NCBI GenBank assembly: GCA_022820365.1
Contig: JAJEFO010000131.1
Coordinates: forward strand, 1-64,000
Source: Silicimonas sp.
GTDB lineage: Bacteria; Pseudomonadota; Alphaproteobacteria; Rhodobacterales; Rhodobacteraceae
DNA: 64,000 bases
Reading direction: 5' to 3'
Shown here: piece by piece, positions 1 to 8,717 of the stretch
Numbering within the stretch: the stretch's first letter is position 1
Layout: each line of letters begins with the position of its first letter
Position numbers and translations under genes: made by a program
Notes under the pieces: model-generated
The model's input: only the letters and a program-made list of their open reading frames with translations
The model's database searches: none
What the model was told of the DNA's origin: nothing

Positions 1-837
1 GTTGGTCGAGCCGCCGGTGGCCGCCACAACCGTTGCCGCGTTCTCCATCGCCTTGCGGGTCACGATGTCGCGCGGGCGGATGTTGCTCTCCAGCAGGTCC
101 ATGACGCAGTTGCCGGAGGCCACGGCGAACTCGTCGCGGGATTCGTAGACGGCGGGAGCTCCCGCCGAATGCGGCAGCGCAAGCCCGATCGCCTCGGAGA
201 CGCAGGCCATGGTGTTGGCGGTGAATTGGCCACCGCAGGAGCCGCCGGAGGGGCACGCCACCGCCTCGAGTTCCGCCAGATCCTCCTCCGTGACATCGCC
301 CTCGTTGAGCTTGCCGTAGTACTCGTAGACGTCCATCACCGTGACGTCCTTGCCGCGGAAGCGCCCCGGCAGGATCGAGCCGCCATACATGAAGACCGCG
401 GGCACGTTGAGCCGCACCATCGCCATCATCATGCCAGGCAACGACTTGTCGCAGCCAGCCAAGCCGACGAGAGCGTCGTAGCAGTGTCCGCGCATCGTGA
501 GTTCAACCGTGTCTGCGATGGCCTCGCGAGAGGCGAGCGAGGAACGCATTCCCTCGTGGCCCATTGCGATGCCGTCCGTCACGGTAATGGTCGTGAACTC
601 CCGTGGCGTGCCAAACCCTTCCTTGACGCCGAGCTTCACGGCCTGCGCCTGACGATCAAGGGCGATGTTGCAGGGTGCCGCCTCGTTCCAGCAGGTCGCC
701 ACGCCCACGAAAGGCTGAGCAATTTCCTCTTCCGAGATGCCCATTGCATAGTAGTATGACCGATGCGGCGCTCGGGCCGGACCTTCGGTTACGTGGCGGC
801 TGGGCAGGCTGGACTTGTCGAATCTCTTCTTCAGCAT
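1..837 (-). CDS. ilvD: Dihydroxy-acid dehydratase, N-terminal part (cut by window edge)
   Basis: Dihydroxy-acid dehydratase is the Fe-S enzyme that dehydrates 2,3-dihydroxyisovalerate and its methyl homologue in valine, isoleucine and leucine synthesis. The first 279 codons are present, beginning MLKKRFDKSS; the C-terminal half lies beyond the window start. Visible family blocks are GVATCWNEAAPCN (first cluster Cys), the DGIAMGHEGMRSSL block, LAGCDKSLPGMMMAM (second Cys), and CPSGGSCGGQFTANTM (third Cys). These are the IlvD/Edd hallmarks, and the spacing fits IlvD rather than phosphogluconate dehydratase. The ATG at 837 starts the conserved N-terminus. The gene is divergent from accD across about 120 bp, which should hold both promoters. 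Confidence 0.95.
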   Translation of the reverse strand, partial: MLKKRFDKSSLPSRHVTEGPARAPHRSYYYAMGISEEEIAQPFVGVATCWNEAAPCNIALDRQAQAVKLGVKEGFGTPREFTTITVTDGIAMGHEGMRSSLASREAIADTVELTMRGHCYDALVGLAGCDKSLPGMMMAMVRLNVPAVFMYGGSILPGRFRGKDVTVMDVYEYYGKLNEGDVTEEDLAELEAVACPSGGSCGGQFTANTMACVSEAIGLALPHSAGAPAVYESRDEFAVASGNCVMDLLESNIRPRDIVTRKAMENAATVVAATGGSTN

Positions 838-961
838 AGTGCGCTCCCGGGATTTCAGCGGCTAGAGGCATAGACGCCGTTGCTTGGCTCGGCAAGCAAA
901 GACCGCGCGATTGCAATTCCCGTCCGTCCTGCTTAACTGTGAGTGAAAATCGGGCAGGCTC

Positions 962-1879
962 ATGAACTGGATATCGAACTACGTCCGACCCAAGATCAAC
1001 TCGCTGTTTTCCAGGCGGGAAACACCCGAGAATCTCTGGTCGAAGTGCCCGGAATGCGGATCGATGCTGTTTCACCGGGAGTTGACCGAGAACTTGGGCG
1101 TCTGCACAAGCTGCGATCATCACATGGCGATCTCCGCACGCGATCGGCTGACCGCGCTCTTCGATGACGGCGTATTCACCGAAGTCGACGTGCCGATGCC
1201 GATGCCCGACCCACTGTCGTTCCGCGACCAGAAAAAGTACCCGGATCGACTCAAGGCCGCTCAGCGTGAAACCGAGGAAAAGGAGGCAATGCTGGTAGCG
1301 GAGGGAATGATCGAACGAACGCCTATTGTGGCAGCCTGCCAGGACTTCAGCTTCATGGGCGGCTCAATGGGCATGTATGTCGGCAACGCCGTCGTCACTG
1401 CCGCAAATCGCGCCGTTGAGCTCAAACGTCCCCTGATCCTCTTTTCGGCCGCCGGCGGCGCCCGCATGCAGGAAGGGATCCTGTCCCTCATGCAGATGCC
1501 GCGCACAACGGTTGCGGTCGAACTGGTGCGCGATGCCGGCCTCCCCTACATCGTCGTTCTCACGAATCCGACGACAGGCGGTGTCACGGCGTCATACGCA
1601 ATGCTTGGCGACGTTCACATTGCGGAACCCAATGCGCTCATCTGCTTTGCCGGGCCGAGGGTCATAGAGCAGACGATTCGCGAAACGCTTCCCGAAGGCT
1701 TTCAGCGCGCAGAGTACCTCCTGGACCACGGAATGCTAGATCGCGTGACGCATCGCCGTGACATGAAGAGCGAACTCTCACGCATCACTCGCATGCTCCT
1801 CAACATGCCTCCTCCCGTGAAGGGCGACCTTCCCCCTCCGAACGACGTCAAATCGGAACCGGCAGCGGCGTCCGGATAG
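962..1879 (+). CDS. accD: Acetyl-CoA carboxylase carboxyltransferase subunit beta
   Basis: AccD is the beta subunit of the carboxyltransferase that moves CO2 from biotin to acetyl-CoA to make malonyl-CoA, the first step of fatty acid synthesis in the cytosol. The 305-residue product has the N-terminal four-cysteine zinc ribbon (CPECG ... CTSCDHH, about residues 24-47) followed by the crotonase-like carboxyltransferase fold, with SAAGGARMQEG and LTNPTTGGVTASYA typical of AccD. Length is normal. folC follows closely on the same strand, the usual accD-folC order in alphaproteobacteria, so the two are probably co-transcribed. Confidence 0.97.
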   Translation: MNWISNYVRPKINSLFSRRETPENLWSKCPECGSMLFHRELTENLGVCTSCDHHMAISARDRLTALFDDGVFTEVDVPMPMPDPLSFRDQKKYPDRLKAAQRETEEKEAMLVAEGMIERTPIVAACQDFSFMGGSMGMYVGNAVVTAANRAVELKRPLILFSAAGGARMQEGILSLMQMPRTTVAVELVRDAGLPYIVVLTNPTTGGVTASYAMLGDVHIAEPNALICFAGPRVIEQTIRETLPEGFQRAEYLLDHGMLDRVTHRRDMKSELSRITRMLLNMPPPVKGDLPPPNDVKSEPAAASG

Positions 1880-1922
1880 CGGCATGCGAGAAGTGCCGGA
1901 CCTTGGCGACGAGACCGCCTTG

Positions 1923-3197
1923 ATGCGATTCACGTCTTCTGACGCAGTACTCGAAAGAATGCAGCGCCTGCATCCAAAAGTCATCGACCTGAACCTGGAC
2001 CGCATGGACCGTTGCCTGTCGTCTGTCGGGAACCCGCATGGCAGATTGCCCCCGGTGGTCCATGTCGCCGGCACCAACGGCAAGGGTTCGACCCAGGCGA
2101 TGATCCGCGCCGGACTCGAAGCCGAGGGCTTGACTGTCCACGCATACACGTCGCCGCATCTAGCCCGGTTTCATGAGAGAATCCGCGTGGCGGGAAAGAT
2201 CATCTCCGAACGGGACCTGCTGGAGCTTCTCGAAAATGTCTACGTGGCCAACGGTGGCGAAACGATCACGTATTTCGAGATCACGACGGTGGCGGCCTTT
2301 CTGGCATTTGCGGAAATCCCCGCCGACTGGACCTTGCTGGAAGTCGGCCTTGGCGGGCGTCACGATGCCACAAACGTGGTGGACAGTCCCGTTTTGACCA
2401 TCATCACCAAGGTAGACCTCGACCACCAGCAGTTTCTTGGAGAAACGATCAAGGAAATTGCAGGACAGAAGGCCGGCATAATCAAGCGTGGCATACCGGT
2501 CATCATCGGGCCTCAGCATGACGACGGGCTGGAAGTCATCGAGGCCGAAGCTGCACGCCTTGATGCGCCTACGATGTCCTTTGGACAGCATTGGTACGTT
2601 CGTGCAGAGCATGGCCGAATGGTGTTCGAGGACGAATCCGGCCTTCTCGACCTTCCGTTGCCCAATCTTCGAGGGCCGCATCAACTGGCCAACGCAGGCA
2701 TGGCCATCGCCGCGCTCAGGCACTTGGGTCTGAGTGAAGTCGCGGCCCAAGGCGCCGTTACCAACGCGTACTGGCCGGCAAGAATGCAGAGGCTGAAGAC
2801 AGGCCCGCTGGTCGAGGCTGCGCCAACGGCAGAACTCTGGCTTGACGGCGGTCACAATCCCGCCGCCGGCGAGGCCCTTGCAGAAACGCTCAAGACCCTG
2901 CCGGAACGACCGACACACCTTATCTGCGGAATGCTCGCGACCAAGGACGTGGCGGGTTACCTCTTGCCGCTGGCAAGCGTGGCCGAGAGCCTCCATGCCG
3001 TCGCGATTCCGGGCGAGGCCGCGACTCTTCCGGCAAGGGACACCGCCGAGGCCTCCGCGTCCGTGGGACTGCCGACGTCCATCGCCCAGTCCGTTCAGGA
3101 TGCGCTGAACGAGATCGTCAATTCCGATCCTGCAGCTCGCATACTCATCTGTGGCTCGCTGTATCTTGCCGGAGCGGTCTTGCGAGAGAACGGATGA
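1923..3197 (+). CDS. folC: Bifunctional folylpolyglutamate / dihydrofolate synthase
   Basis: FolC adds glutate residues to folates (and, as dihydrofolate synthase, the first glutamate to dihydropteroate) using ATP. Visible Mur-ligase motifs are the P-loop AGTNGKGST near residue 43, the YTSPHL block, the LEVGLGGRHDATN block, and the C-terminal DGGHNPAAGEAL and GMLATKD segments. The start at 1923 (MRFTSSDAVLERM) matches where family members begin. An in-frame ATG at 1884 would add 13 residues, and neither start has a strong ribosome-binding site. The gene lies just downstream of accD and ends about 20 bp before an IS91 remnant on the opposite strand. Confidence 0.93.
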   Translation: MRFTSSDAVLERMQRLHPKVIDLNLDRMDRCLSSVGNPHGRLPPVVHVAGTNGKGSTQAMIRAGLEAEGLTVHAYTSPHLARFHERIRVAGKIISERDLLELLENVYVANGGETITYFEITTVAAFLAFAEIPADWTLLEVGLGGRHDATNVVDSPVLTIITKVDLDHQQFLGETIKEIAGQKAGIIKRGIPVIIGPQHDDGLEVIEAEAARLDAPTMSFGQHWYVRAEHGRMVFEDESGLLDLPLPNLRGPHQLANAGMAIAALRHLGLSEVAAQGAVTNAYWPARMQRLKTGPLVEAAPTAELWLDGGHNPAAGEALAETLKTLPERPTHLICGMLATKDVAGYLLPLASVAESLHAVAIPGEAATLPARDTAEASASVGLPTSIAQSVQDALNEIVNSDPAARILICGSLYLAGAVLRENG

Positions 3198-3199
3198 GT

Positions 3200-3545
3200 T
3201 GCTCTTCCGGCGATTCAACCGCGGCGACGACGACATGCAGTTGCGGACGCTGAGTAGCCTCTGCTCCCAAGCGTGCAGGACACTGATTCCGCCGATGCGC
3301 CGGCCTCCGAAACGCGGGTCGGCGGCGATGGTCCACACGTCCCGTGCGCGAATCGGAACAAGATGCCGATGACAGCCCCGCGGTTCGCGAATGCAATGTG
3401 CGCGACCGCGCGTGGCCAGGTGAACACGAAATGACGGTGGCCCATGGGCGCGGTGTTGCCCGCGTGACGAGCCAGCCACTTGCACGCGGCATTACCATGG
3501 CAGGTCGGACAGCGCCGGTTCCGACACAGGTTGAGGAGCGGTTGG
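3200..3545 (-). pseudogene. IS91-family (Y2, HUH) transposase remnant
   Basis: No intact gene fits this gap, but the minus strand carries IS91-type transposase pieces in successive frames. One frame gives CRNRRCPTCHG followed by GHRHFVFTWP, matching the IS91 zinc-ribbon pattern CRNRHCPxCQG and the FHVVFTLP block. A second frame gives IAADPRFGGRRIGGISVLHAWEQ, like the family's IAADPxxLGAxIGxxxVLHTWxQ. A third gives RPQLHVVVAA, matching the HPHLHCVVP histidine block of the HUH site. The order is correct and the frame changes show decay. The N-terminus and C-terminal tyrosine region are missing, and no terminal ori/ter sequences were recognised. It separates folC from the downstream SDR operon. 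Confidence 0.75.
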
Positions 3546-3775
3546 TCGAGGTAATCGAGCATCCTTTCGGTTGCGCGCGCGTAGTCCCGGGTGGTATCGG
3601 ACTGCCGTTGACTGGGCGGGTTCTGGAGTAAATCGATGCTGCCCCTGCGCTCCTTTGCGTGAGCGCCGAATGAATGCCATTGATCACGTGCAGAAATTGG
3701 GGCCTCCCACGAACTGATCATGTCGTTGATCGCCGACACACACTGGAGTTGCCAAAGTCCTTCTGAGAGGTCGTG

Positions 3776-4516
3776 ATGAAACTGAGCGGGAAAACGGCAC
3801 TGGTCACCGGCGCGTCGTCCGGCCTCGGGGCTCATTTCACGCGGATTCTCGCCGAACAAGGCGCCGAGGTCACCGCGGCAGCAAGGCGTGTCGACCGGCT
3901 GCAACGCCTCTGTGCAAAGATCGAAGGCAGCGGCGGGAAGGCGCAGGCGGCGGCTCTGGACGTGACCGACCCCTCCAGCGTGGCTGCGGTCTTCGAGGGC
4001 CGCACTTTCGACATCGTGGTCAACAATGCAGGTGTCACAGTTGACGGCCAAGCGTTGAAGACCACCGAGGACGATTGGGCGCACGTCATCGACACCAATC
4101 TCACCGGCGTGTTTCGCGTAGCAAGGGCCGCAGGGCAAAGGCTGGTGGAGGCGGGCAAGGGCGGTAGCATAATCAATATCGCGTCGATCCTCGGGCTCCG
4201 CGTCGCAGGAAACCTGTCGGCCTATGCCACGGCCAAATCCGGTGTCGTGCAGATGTCCAGGAGCCTCGCGCTGGAATGGGCACGCTACGGCATTCGCGTA
4301 AATGCACTCTGCCCGGGCTATATCGAGACCGATCTGAACCGCGACTTCTTTGCTTCCGACACAGGAAAGGCGTTGATCAAGCGCGTGCCGCAGCGACGTT
4401 TGGGCAACATGTCCGATCTCGACGGCCCGCTTTTGCTGCTGGCCTCCGACGACGGCGCCTTCATGACCGGCACTGAAATCGTGGTCGATGGCGGCCACCT
4501 TGTCTCGTCGCTCTGA
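3776..4516 (+). CDS. Short-chain dehydrogenase/reductase (FabG-like)
   Basis: This is a classical SDR of about 246 residues. It has the nucleotide-binding GASSGLG motif near residue 13, the NNAGV motif, the catalytic Ser in the NIASILG segment, and Y-x-x-x-K in SAYATAKSG. The C-terminal GTEIVVDGGH end is typical of FabG-like and hydroxyacyl-CoA dehydrogenase-like enzymes, which act on NAD(P)-linked alcohols. The ATG at 3776 is preferred because GAGAGG lies five bases upstream; a GTG one codon earlier is possible. It is 11 bp from an acyl-CoA dehydrogenase and then an APH-type kinase, so a hydroxyacyl or ketoacyl substrate is likely. The exact substrate is unknown. Confidence 0.88.
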   Translation: MKLSGKTALVTGASSGLGAHFTRILAEQGAEVTAAARRVDRLQRLCAKIEGSGGKAQAAALDVTDPSSVAAVFEGRTFDIVVNNAGVTVDGQALKTTEDDWAHVIDTNLTGVFRVARAAGQRLVEAGKGGSIINIASILGLRVAGNLSAYATAKSGVVQMSRSLALEWARYGIRVNALCPGYIETDLNRDFFASDTGKALIKRVPQRRLGNMSDLDGPLLLLASDDGAFMTGTEIVVDGGHLVSSL

Positions 4517-4527
4517 AGGAAAGAACC

Positions 4528-5736
4528 ATGGACTTCACCATTGCCGCCCGCATCGAAGATTTCCGCGCCCGCATCGCACGCTTCGTCGAAGACGAGATCT
4601 TGCCGCTGGAAGACGATCGCGCGAATTTCGATGCGCACGAGAACATCCGCCTTGATGTACTGGAACGACTCCGCAAGAAGGCGAAGGCAGAGGGGCTGTG
4701 GTGCCTCCAGTTGAAAGAGAAAACCGGCGGGCAGGGCCTTGGCAAGGTTGGCATGGCAGTCTGCTATGAAGAGATGAACCGCTCGATTTTCGGACCATGC
4801 GTGTTCAACTCGGCAGCCCCCGACGACGGCAACATGATGGTGCTGGAAAAGGTCGCCACCGATGCACAGAAAGAACGCTGGTTGCAGCCGATTGTGCAGG
4901 GAAAGGTCCGTTCCGCATTCGCGATGACGGAGCCGCATCCCGGCTCTGGCTCTGACCCGGGCGGCATGATGATCACGACCGCGAAGAGGAACAACAACAG
5001 CTACGTCATTCGTGGCCGCAAGTGGTTTATCACCGGTACCGAAGAGTCCGATCACTTCATCCTCATCGCGCGAACCTCGGACGACCCGCGCAAGGGTCTC
5101 TCGGCCTTCCTGCACCACAAGGACACGCCCGGATTCCGCATCGACCGCCGCATCCCGATCATGGGTCCTGAGGAACATGGCGGCCATTGCGAGATCACCT
5201 ACGAGGACATGGAGATTCCTGCCGAGAACCTGCTGATGGAGGAGGGTGACGGGTTGAAATTGACACAGATCCGTCTTGGTCCGGCGCGGCTGACCCACTG
5301 CATGCGTTGGCTGGGCCTCTCGAAGCGTTGCGTCGAGATCGCCAACACCTACGCCCACGAACGATTCGCCTTTGGTGAGCGCCTTTCGAATCGGGAGAGC
5401 ATCCGGATGATGCTGGGCGATCTGGCCATGCAGATCGAGGTCGGGCGACTGCTGGTGATGAAAGCGGCGTGGGAGCTGGACCAAGGCAGCTTCGCCCGGA
5501 AAGAGGTGTCGATGGCCAAGGTCCATGTTGCGAACCTGCTTCACCAGGCCGCCGACACCGCGATCCAGATCAACGGCGCCCGCGGCTATTCAAAGGACAC
5601 GGTGCTCGAATGGATCTATCGCTATGCCCGCCAGGCACGGCTGGTCGACGGGGCCGACGAGGTGCACAAGATGGTGCTGCACCGCAGTGTCGAGAAGGAA
5701 GGGCGCGGGTTTTGGAAGTGGGACGCAGGTGAGTGA
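4528..5736 (+). CDS. Acyl-CoA dehydrogenase family protein (ACAD10/11-LvaC-like context)
   Basis: This 402-residue FAD-dependent acyl-CoA dehydrogenase has the family signatures FAMTEPHPGSGSDP (near residue 133), the KWFITG beta-strand block, and a C-terminal helical domain with ARGYSKDTVLEWIYRYAR. A good ribosome-binding site (AAGGAAAG) precedes the ATG. It overlaps the next gene, an APH-fold kinase, by four bases. In eukaryotic ACAD10/11 the kinase and dehydrogenase are fused. In Pseudomonas levulinate catabolism, a separate kinase (LvaA) and dehydrogenase (LvaC) convert a 4-hydroxyacyl-CoA to an enoyl-CoA through a phosphorylated intermediate. By context this enzyme may act likewise; ordinary acyl-CoA oxidation remains possible. 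Confidence 0.92.
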   Translation: MDFTIAARIEDFRARIARFVEDEILPLEDDRANFDAHENIRLDVLERLRKKAKAEGLWCLQLKEKTGGQGLGKVGMAVCYEEMNRSIFGPCVFNSAAPDDGNMMVLEKVATDAQKERWLQPIVQGKVRSAFAMTEPHPGSGSDPGGMMITTAKRNNNSYVIRGRKWFITGTEESDHFILIARTSDDPRKGLSAFLHHKDTPGFRIDRRIPIMGPEEHGGHCEITYEDMEIPAENLLMEEGDGLKLTQIRLGPARLTHCMRWLGLSKRCVEIANTYAHERFAFGERLSNRESIRMMLGDLAMQIEVGRLLVMKAAWELDQGSFARKEVSMAKVHVANLLHQAADTAIQINGARGYSKDTVLEWIYRYARQARLVDGADEVHKMVLHRSVEKEGRGFWKWDAGE

Positions 5737-6752
5737 CCGCCAAGGCTGATTTCGATCCGGCCCGGCTCGAAACATTTCTTGCTGGACACTTCGGCGGGGC
5801 GAACCGATTGGAGCTTCAGCGGATCGTCGGCGGCCAGTCAAACCCGACCTATTTCGTGACCTACGGGCCGCACCGCATGGTCCTGCGCAAACAGCCCGAT
5901 GGCCCGATCCTGCGTGGTGCCCACGCCGTCGACCGCGAGTTCCAGGTCATGTCAGCGCTGCACCCGGCCGGCATTCCCGTGCCTCGCCCCATACTCTACC
6001 ATGACGGCCCGGAGCTTCTCGGCACGCCATTCTATCTCATGGAACGCGTCGATGGCCGCGTCTTCCCCGACGGCGCACTTGCCGATGCAGACCACGCCGA
6101 GCGCCACGCGATTTGGATGGGGCTGGCAGACGCAATGGCGGCGATGCATGCGGTTCGCCCAGATGAGATCGGACTCGCAGATTACGGAAAGCCAGGAAAC
6201 TACTTCGAGCGCCAGATCGCGCGCTGGTCACGGCAATGGCATGAAAGTCAGAGCGACCCGATCCCCGAACTTGACCGGCTCGCCGACTGGCTGATCGCGA
6301 ACCAGCCACTGGACGACGCACGGATCAGCCTTGCGCATGGCGACTATCGCATGGGCAACGTGATCTTCCACCCGACCGAGCCACGCGTGGCCGCAATCCT
6401 TGACTGGGAGCTCTCGACCCTGGGCCATCCCTTGGCCGATCTCGGGTTCTGCTGCATGGCATGGCACACGTCGCCCGAGGAATACGGTGGCCTGCTTGGC
6501 CTGGACCTGTCGGCTCTGGGCCTGCCGACAGAATCGGAATTCATCAGCCGCTACATGGCCGGCAACCCCGACATGGCGCCGCTGACGACGTTCCATAGAG
6601 CCTTCGCGCTCTTCCGCTTTTCGGTGATTTGGGTGGGCATCGCCGACCGGATCCGTGTCGGCACTGCAGCCGCTGCAGATGCAGGGAATCCTGGGGTCAT
6701 GGCCAAGCGCCTCGCTGTTCGCGGCATCAATGTAGTTGACGGCGCACACTAA
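5733..6752 (+). CDS. APH-fold phosphotransferase, candidate hydroxyacyl-CoA kinase
   Basis: The product belongs to the aminoglycoside phosphotransferase-like fold: a nucleotide-binding N-lobe (GGQSNPTYFV, VLRKQP with the likely ATP-binding Lys), the Brenner-type catalytic loop HGDYRMGNV near residue 203, and the metal-binding DWELSTLGHPLADLG. That loop and DWE variant are typical of the ACAD10/ACAD11 kinase domain and of bacterial LvaA-type kinases, not of antibiotic-resistance enzymes. The GTG start overlaps the dehydrogenase stop (GTGA), implying translational coupling. Inferred role: phosphorylating the hydroxyl of a hydroxyacyl-CoA so the neighbouring dehydrogenase-like enzyme can eliminate phosphate. 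Confidence 0.88.
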   Translation: MTAKADFDPARLETFLAGHFGGANRLELQRIVGGQSNPTYFVTYGPHRMVLRKQPDGPILRGAHAVDREFQVMSALHPAGIPVPRPILYHDGPELLGTPFYLMERVDGRVFPDGALADADHAERHAIWMGLADAMAAMHAVRPDEIGLADYGKPGNYFERQIARWSRQWHESQSDPIPELDRLADWLIANQPLDDARISLAHGDYRMGNVIFHPTEPRVAAILDWELSTLGHPLADLGFCCMAWHTSPEEYGGLLGLDLSALGLPTESEFISRYMAGNPDMAPLTTFHRAFALFRFSVIWVGIADRIRVGTAAAADAGNPGVMAKRLAVRGINVVDGAH

Positions 6753-6953
6753 GGCCCAATGGCGACCGGGTTACTGTTCGCCCGAAACTTCAACAATGGG
6801 GATGCCGAACTGCCTCTCTTTAACACGGACGCATGCACCCATCGCCACGCTGCGACCTTCGGTCCGGCAACTGCTGGCGGGGACATTATGACCGTACCGC
6901 GACTTCTGCGACTCCGCGGTTCCATCAAGTTTGGGAACCAAAGACAAATCCCC

Positions 6954-8138
6954 CTAGATTCCGACGTCAATGATGGCCTGAGCCAGCACCGGAACCGTGT
7001 CGGAATTCAACCCGGCCACGTTTATCCGGCTGTCGCCCACCATGTAGATTCCATGCCTTTCACGGAGCTCCAGAACCTGCTCGGGAGTTGCGCCAATGCG
7101 CGAGAACATGCCCCTATGCCGCGTGATGAAATCGAAACGCTCCGAGTTCGACCGCATGCGAAGTTCACTGGCCAACTGTTCGCGAAGCCCCAGCATGCCG
7201 TTGCGCACATCCTCAAGCTCCGCTTGCCAGTCGGCTCGCAGGTCAGGATCGTCGAGGATCATCTGGACCACGCGCGCCCCGTGATCCGGCGGAAAGGAGA
7301 AGTTTTGCCGGTTCAGGAATGCCAAAGTATCCTGAACCCGCGGCTTCGAACACGCATCGGGAGCGATCGCGATCAGGACGCCCGTTCGCTCCCGGTACAC
7401 TCCGAAATTCTTCGAGCAACTCGCCGCGATCAGCATCTCGGGCATTTGCGATGCCAGAAGGCGTGTGCCGAACGCGTCCTCGTCCAGCCCGTCGCCGAAG
7501 CCCTGATACGCGATGTCGATGAATGGAATGGCTCCTGTCTTGGTCAGGAGTTCCGCCAAGGTCTCCCATTGATCGGCTGTCAGGTTCGCACCGGTCGGGT
7601 TGTGACAGCAACCGTGCAGCACCACGAGGTCGCCAGAACTGGCGCCCTTCAGATCCTCGATCATCCCGTCAAATTCGACATCGCGCGTGGCGTTGTCGAA
7701 ATAGCGATACTCGCGCATCGGAACGCCCAAGTATCTTGCGATCGTAAGGTGGTTCGGCCAAGTCGGCGAGGAGAACCATGCCGTTGCGGCAAGATCTGCA
7801 TACCGCATCAGTTCAAGCCCCTGCCGGATCGCGCCCGTGCCGCCAGGTGTCGCAGCAATGGCAACGCGTTCCTCGCCAACGCTGTCTTTCAGGAGTAGGT
7901 CGCGCATGGCACGGCAGAAGGCAGGATCGCCGCTGAGATTCGTGTACGCCTTCGTCTCCTGCGCCTCTGCCAGACGCCGCTCCGCCGCTTTCACCGCCCG
8001 CATGACCGGAGTTACGCCTTCCGCATTCTTGTAAACGCCGACGCCCAAGTCGATCTTGTCGGTCCGCGGGTCGTCGCGGAACATCGCCATGAGTCTGAGA
8101 ATCTTGTCGGGCGGCTGCGGGGTCAGGTCGGTCAGCAT
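6954..8138 (-). CDS. tyrB: Aromatic amino acid / aspartate aminotransferase (class I)
   Basis: This is a class-I PLP aminotransferase of 394 residues, interconverting aromatic amino acids or aspartate with their 2-oxo acids. The start MLTDLTPQPPDKILRLMAMFRDD, the LGVGVYKNAEGVTPVM block and the PLP lysine K243 in SCSKNFGVYRERTG are the AspC/TyrB subgroup signatures. HGCCHNPTG carries the conserved Asn. Length is normal. Sequence reading cannot separate TyrB from AspC specificity, so the symbol is tentative. It is the last gene of a minus-strand group after sseA and a GNAT gene, with 9 bp to the GNAT stop. Confidence 0.9.
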   Translation of the reverse strand: MLTDLTPQPPDKILRLMAMFRDDPRTDKIDLGVGVYKNAEGVTPVMRAVKAAERRLAEAQETKAYTNLSGDPAFCRAMRDLLLKDSVGEERVAIAATPGGTGAIRQGLELMRYADLAATAWFSSPTWPNHLTIARYLGVPMREYRYFDNATRDVEFDGMIEDLKGASSGDLVVLHGCCHNPTGANLTADQWETLAELLTKTGAIPFIDIAYQGFGDGLDEDAFGTRLLASQMPEMLIAASCSKNFGVYRERTGVLIAIAPDACSKPRVQDTLAFLNRQNFSFPPDHGARVVQMILDDPDLRADWQAELEDVRNGMLGLREQLASELRMRSNSERFDFITRHRGMFSRIGATPEQVLELRERHGIYMVGDSRINVAGLNSDTVPVLAQAIIDVGI

Positions 8139-8147
8139 GGCATGTCC

Positions 8148-8717
8148 TCAGCTAGGAATTCGCGAGAGATGCCGGTCGCGGGTCAGGCGACGGGTGCGTC
8201 TCTCCCTGCGTACCGGCGTGAATCCGTGTTTCTGGTATAGTGCAAGTGCGCGGGGATGGTCGAGCGTGCAGGTTTGCACCGTGTGCTTCGTGACGCCCTT
8301 GCGATCCCAGGCCGTAAGGACGGCCGTCCTGAGAAGCCAGCTCCCCAGACCTTTTCCCACGGATTCCGGAACGATCCCGAAATAGGCAAGGTCGCAGACG
8401 CCCTTGCCCTTGTCCTCGAGCATGAAGAACCCCCGAGGCCAGCCGTGCTCGAACAGGGTGTAGAGGGACATTCTGTCGGCAGAAAGCCACTCATCGATCC
8501 GTTCGTGTTCCCATGCGTAAATGTCCTCCCACGCATAGTCCCGCCCGACCGCATCATAGAGAGTCAGAAACCACCAGACGGGCGGGTTCTCTGACTTCAG
8601 CAGGGCAGCCGATGACGACGTCGGCGGCAGTCGCGGCCAGCCATAGTCCGGTCGAGACTCCATTTCGAGATGGGTAATCGTGTAGGAGATCCTGGTACCG
8701 GCCTTCTGGACGCTCAT
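8148..8717 (-). CDS. GNAT-family N-acetyltransferase
   Basis: This 189-residue protein has a C-terminal GNAT fold: the acetyl-CoA-binding loop ESVGKGLGSWLL (about residues 120-135) and the final RALALYQKHGFTPVRRE strand-helix. The N-terminal half is aromatic-rich (PPVWWFLTLYDAVG, YAWEDIYAWE) and not diagnostic. The substrate is unknown; an amino acid or small amine is possible given the neighbours. The ATG at 8717 overlaps the sseA stop (ATGA), so it is probably translationally coupled. A longer frame upstream lies inside sseA and was not chosen. Confidence 0.85.
   Translation of the reverse strand: MSVQKAGTRISYTITHLEMESRPDYGWPRLPPTSSSAALLKSENPPVWWFLTLYDAVGRDYAWEDIYAWEHERIDEWLSADRMSLYTLFEHGWPRGFFMLEDKGKGVCDLAYFGIVPESVGKGLGSWLLRTAVLTAWDRKGVTKHTVQTCTLDHPRALALYQKHGFTPVRRERRTRRLTRDRHLSRIPS

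Noticed and set aside
2160-3485. Long minus-strand open frame opposite folC
   Set aside because: folC on the plus strand has clear motifs over the same bases. Only the part past 3200 has meaning, as an IS91 remnant.
3215-5544. Long minus-strand open frames opposite the SDR and acyl-CoA dehydrogenase genes
   Set aside because: They are antisense to two well-identified genes and have no family motifs outside the IS91 fragment.
5733-6752. Aminoglycoside resistance kinase
   Set aside because: The catalytic loop and DWE variant, plus coupling to an acyl-CoA dehydrogenase, fit the ACAD10/11-LvaA group rather than resistance enzymes.
6759-7898. Plus-strand frame of about 380 codons opposite the aminotransferase
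   Set aside because: The aminotransferase on the minus strand has its PLP lysine motif and full length; the plus frame has arginine- and histidine-rich shadow composition.
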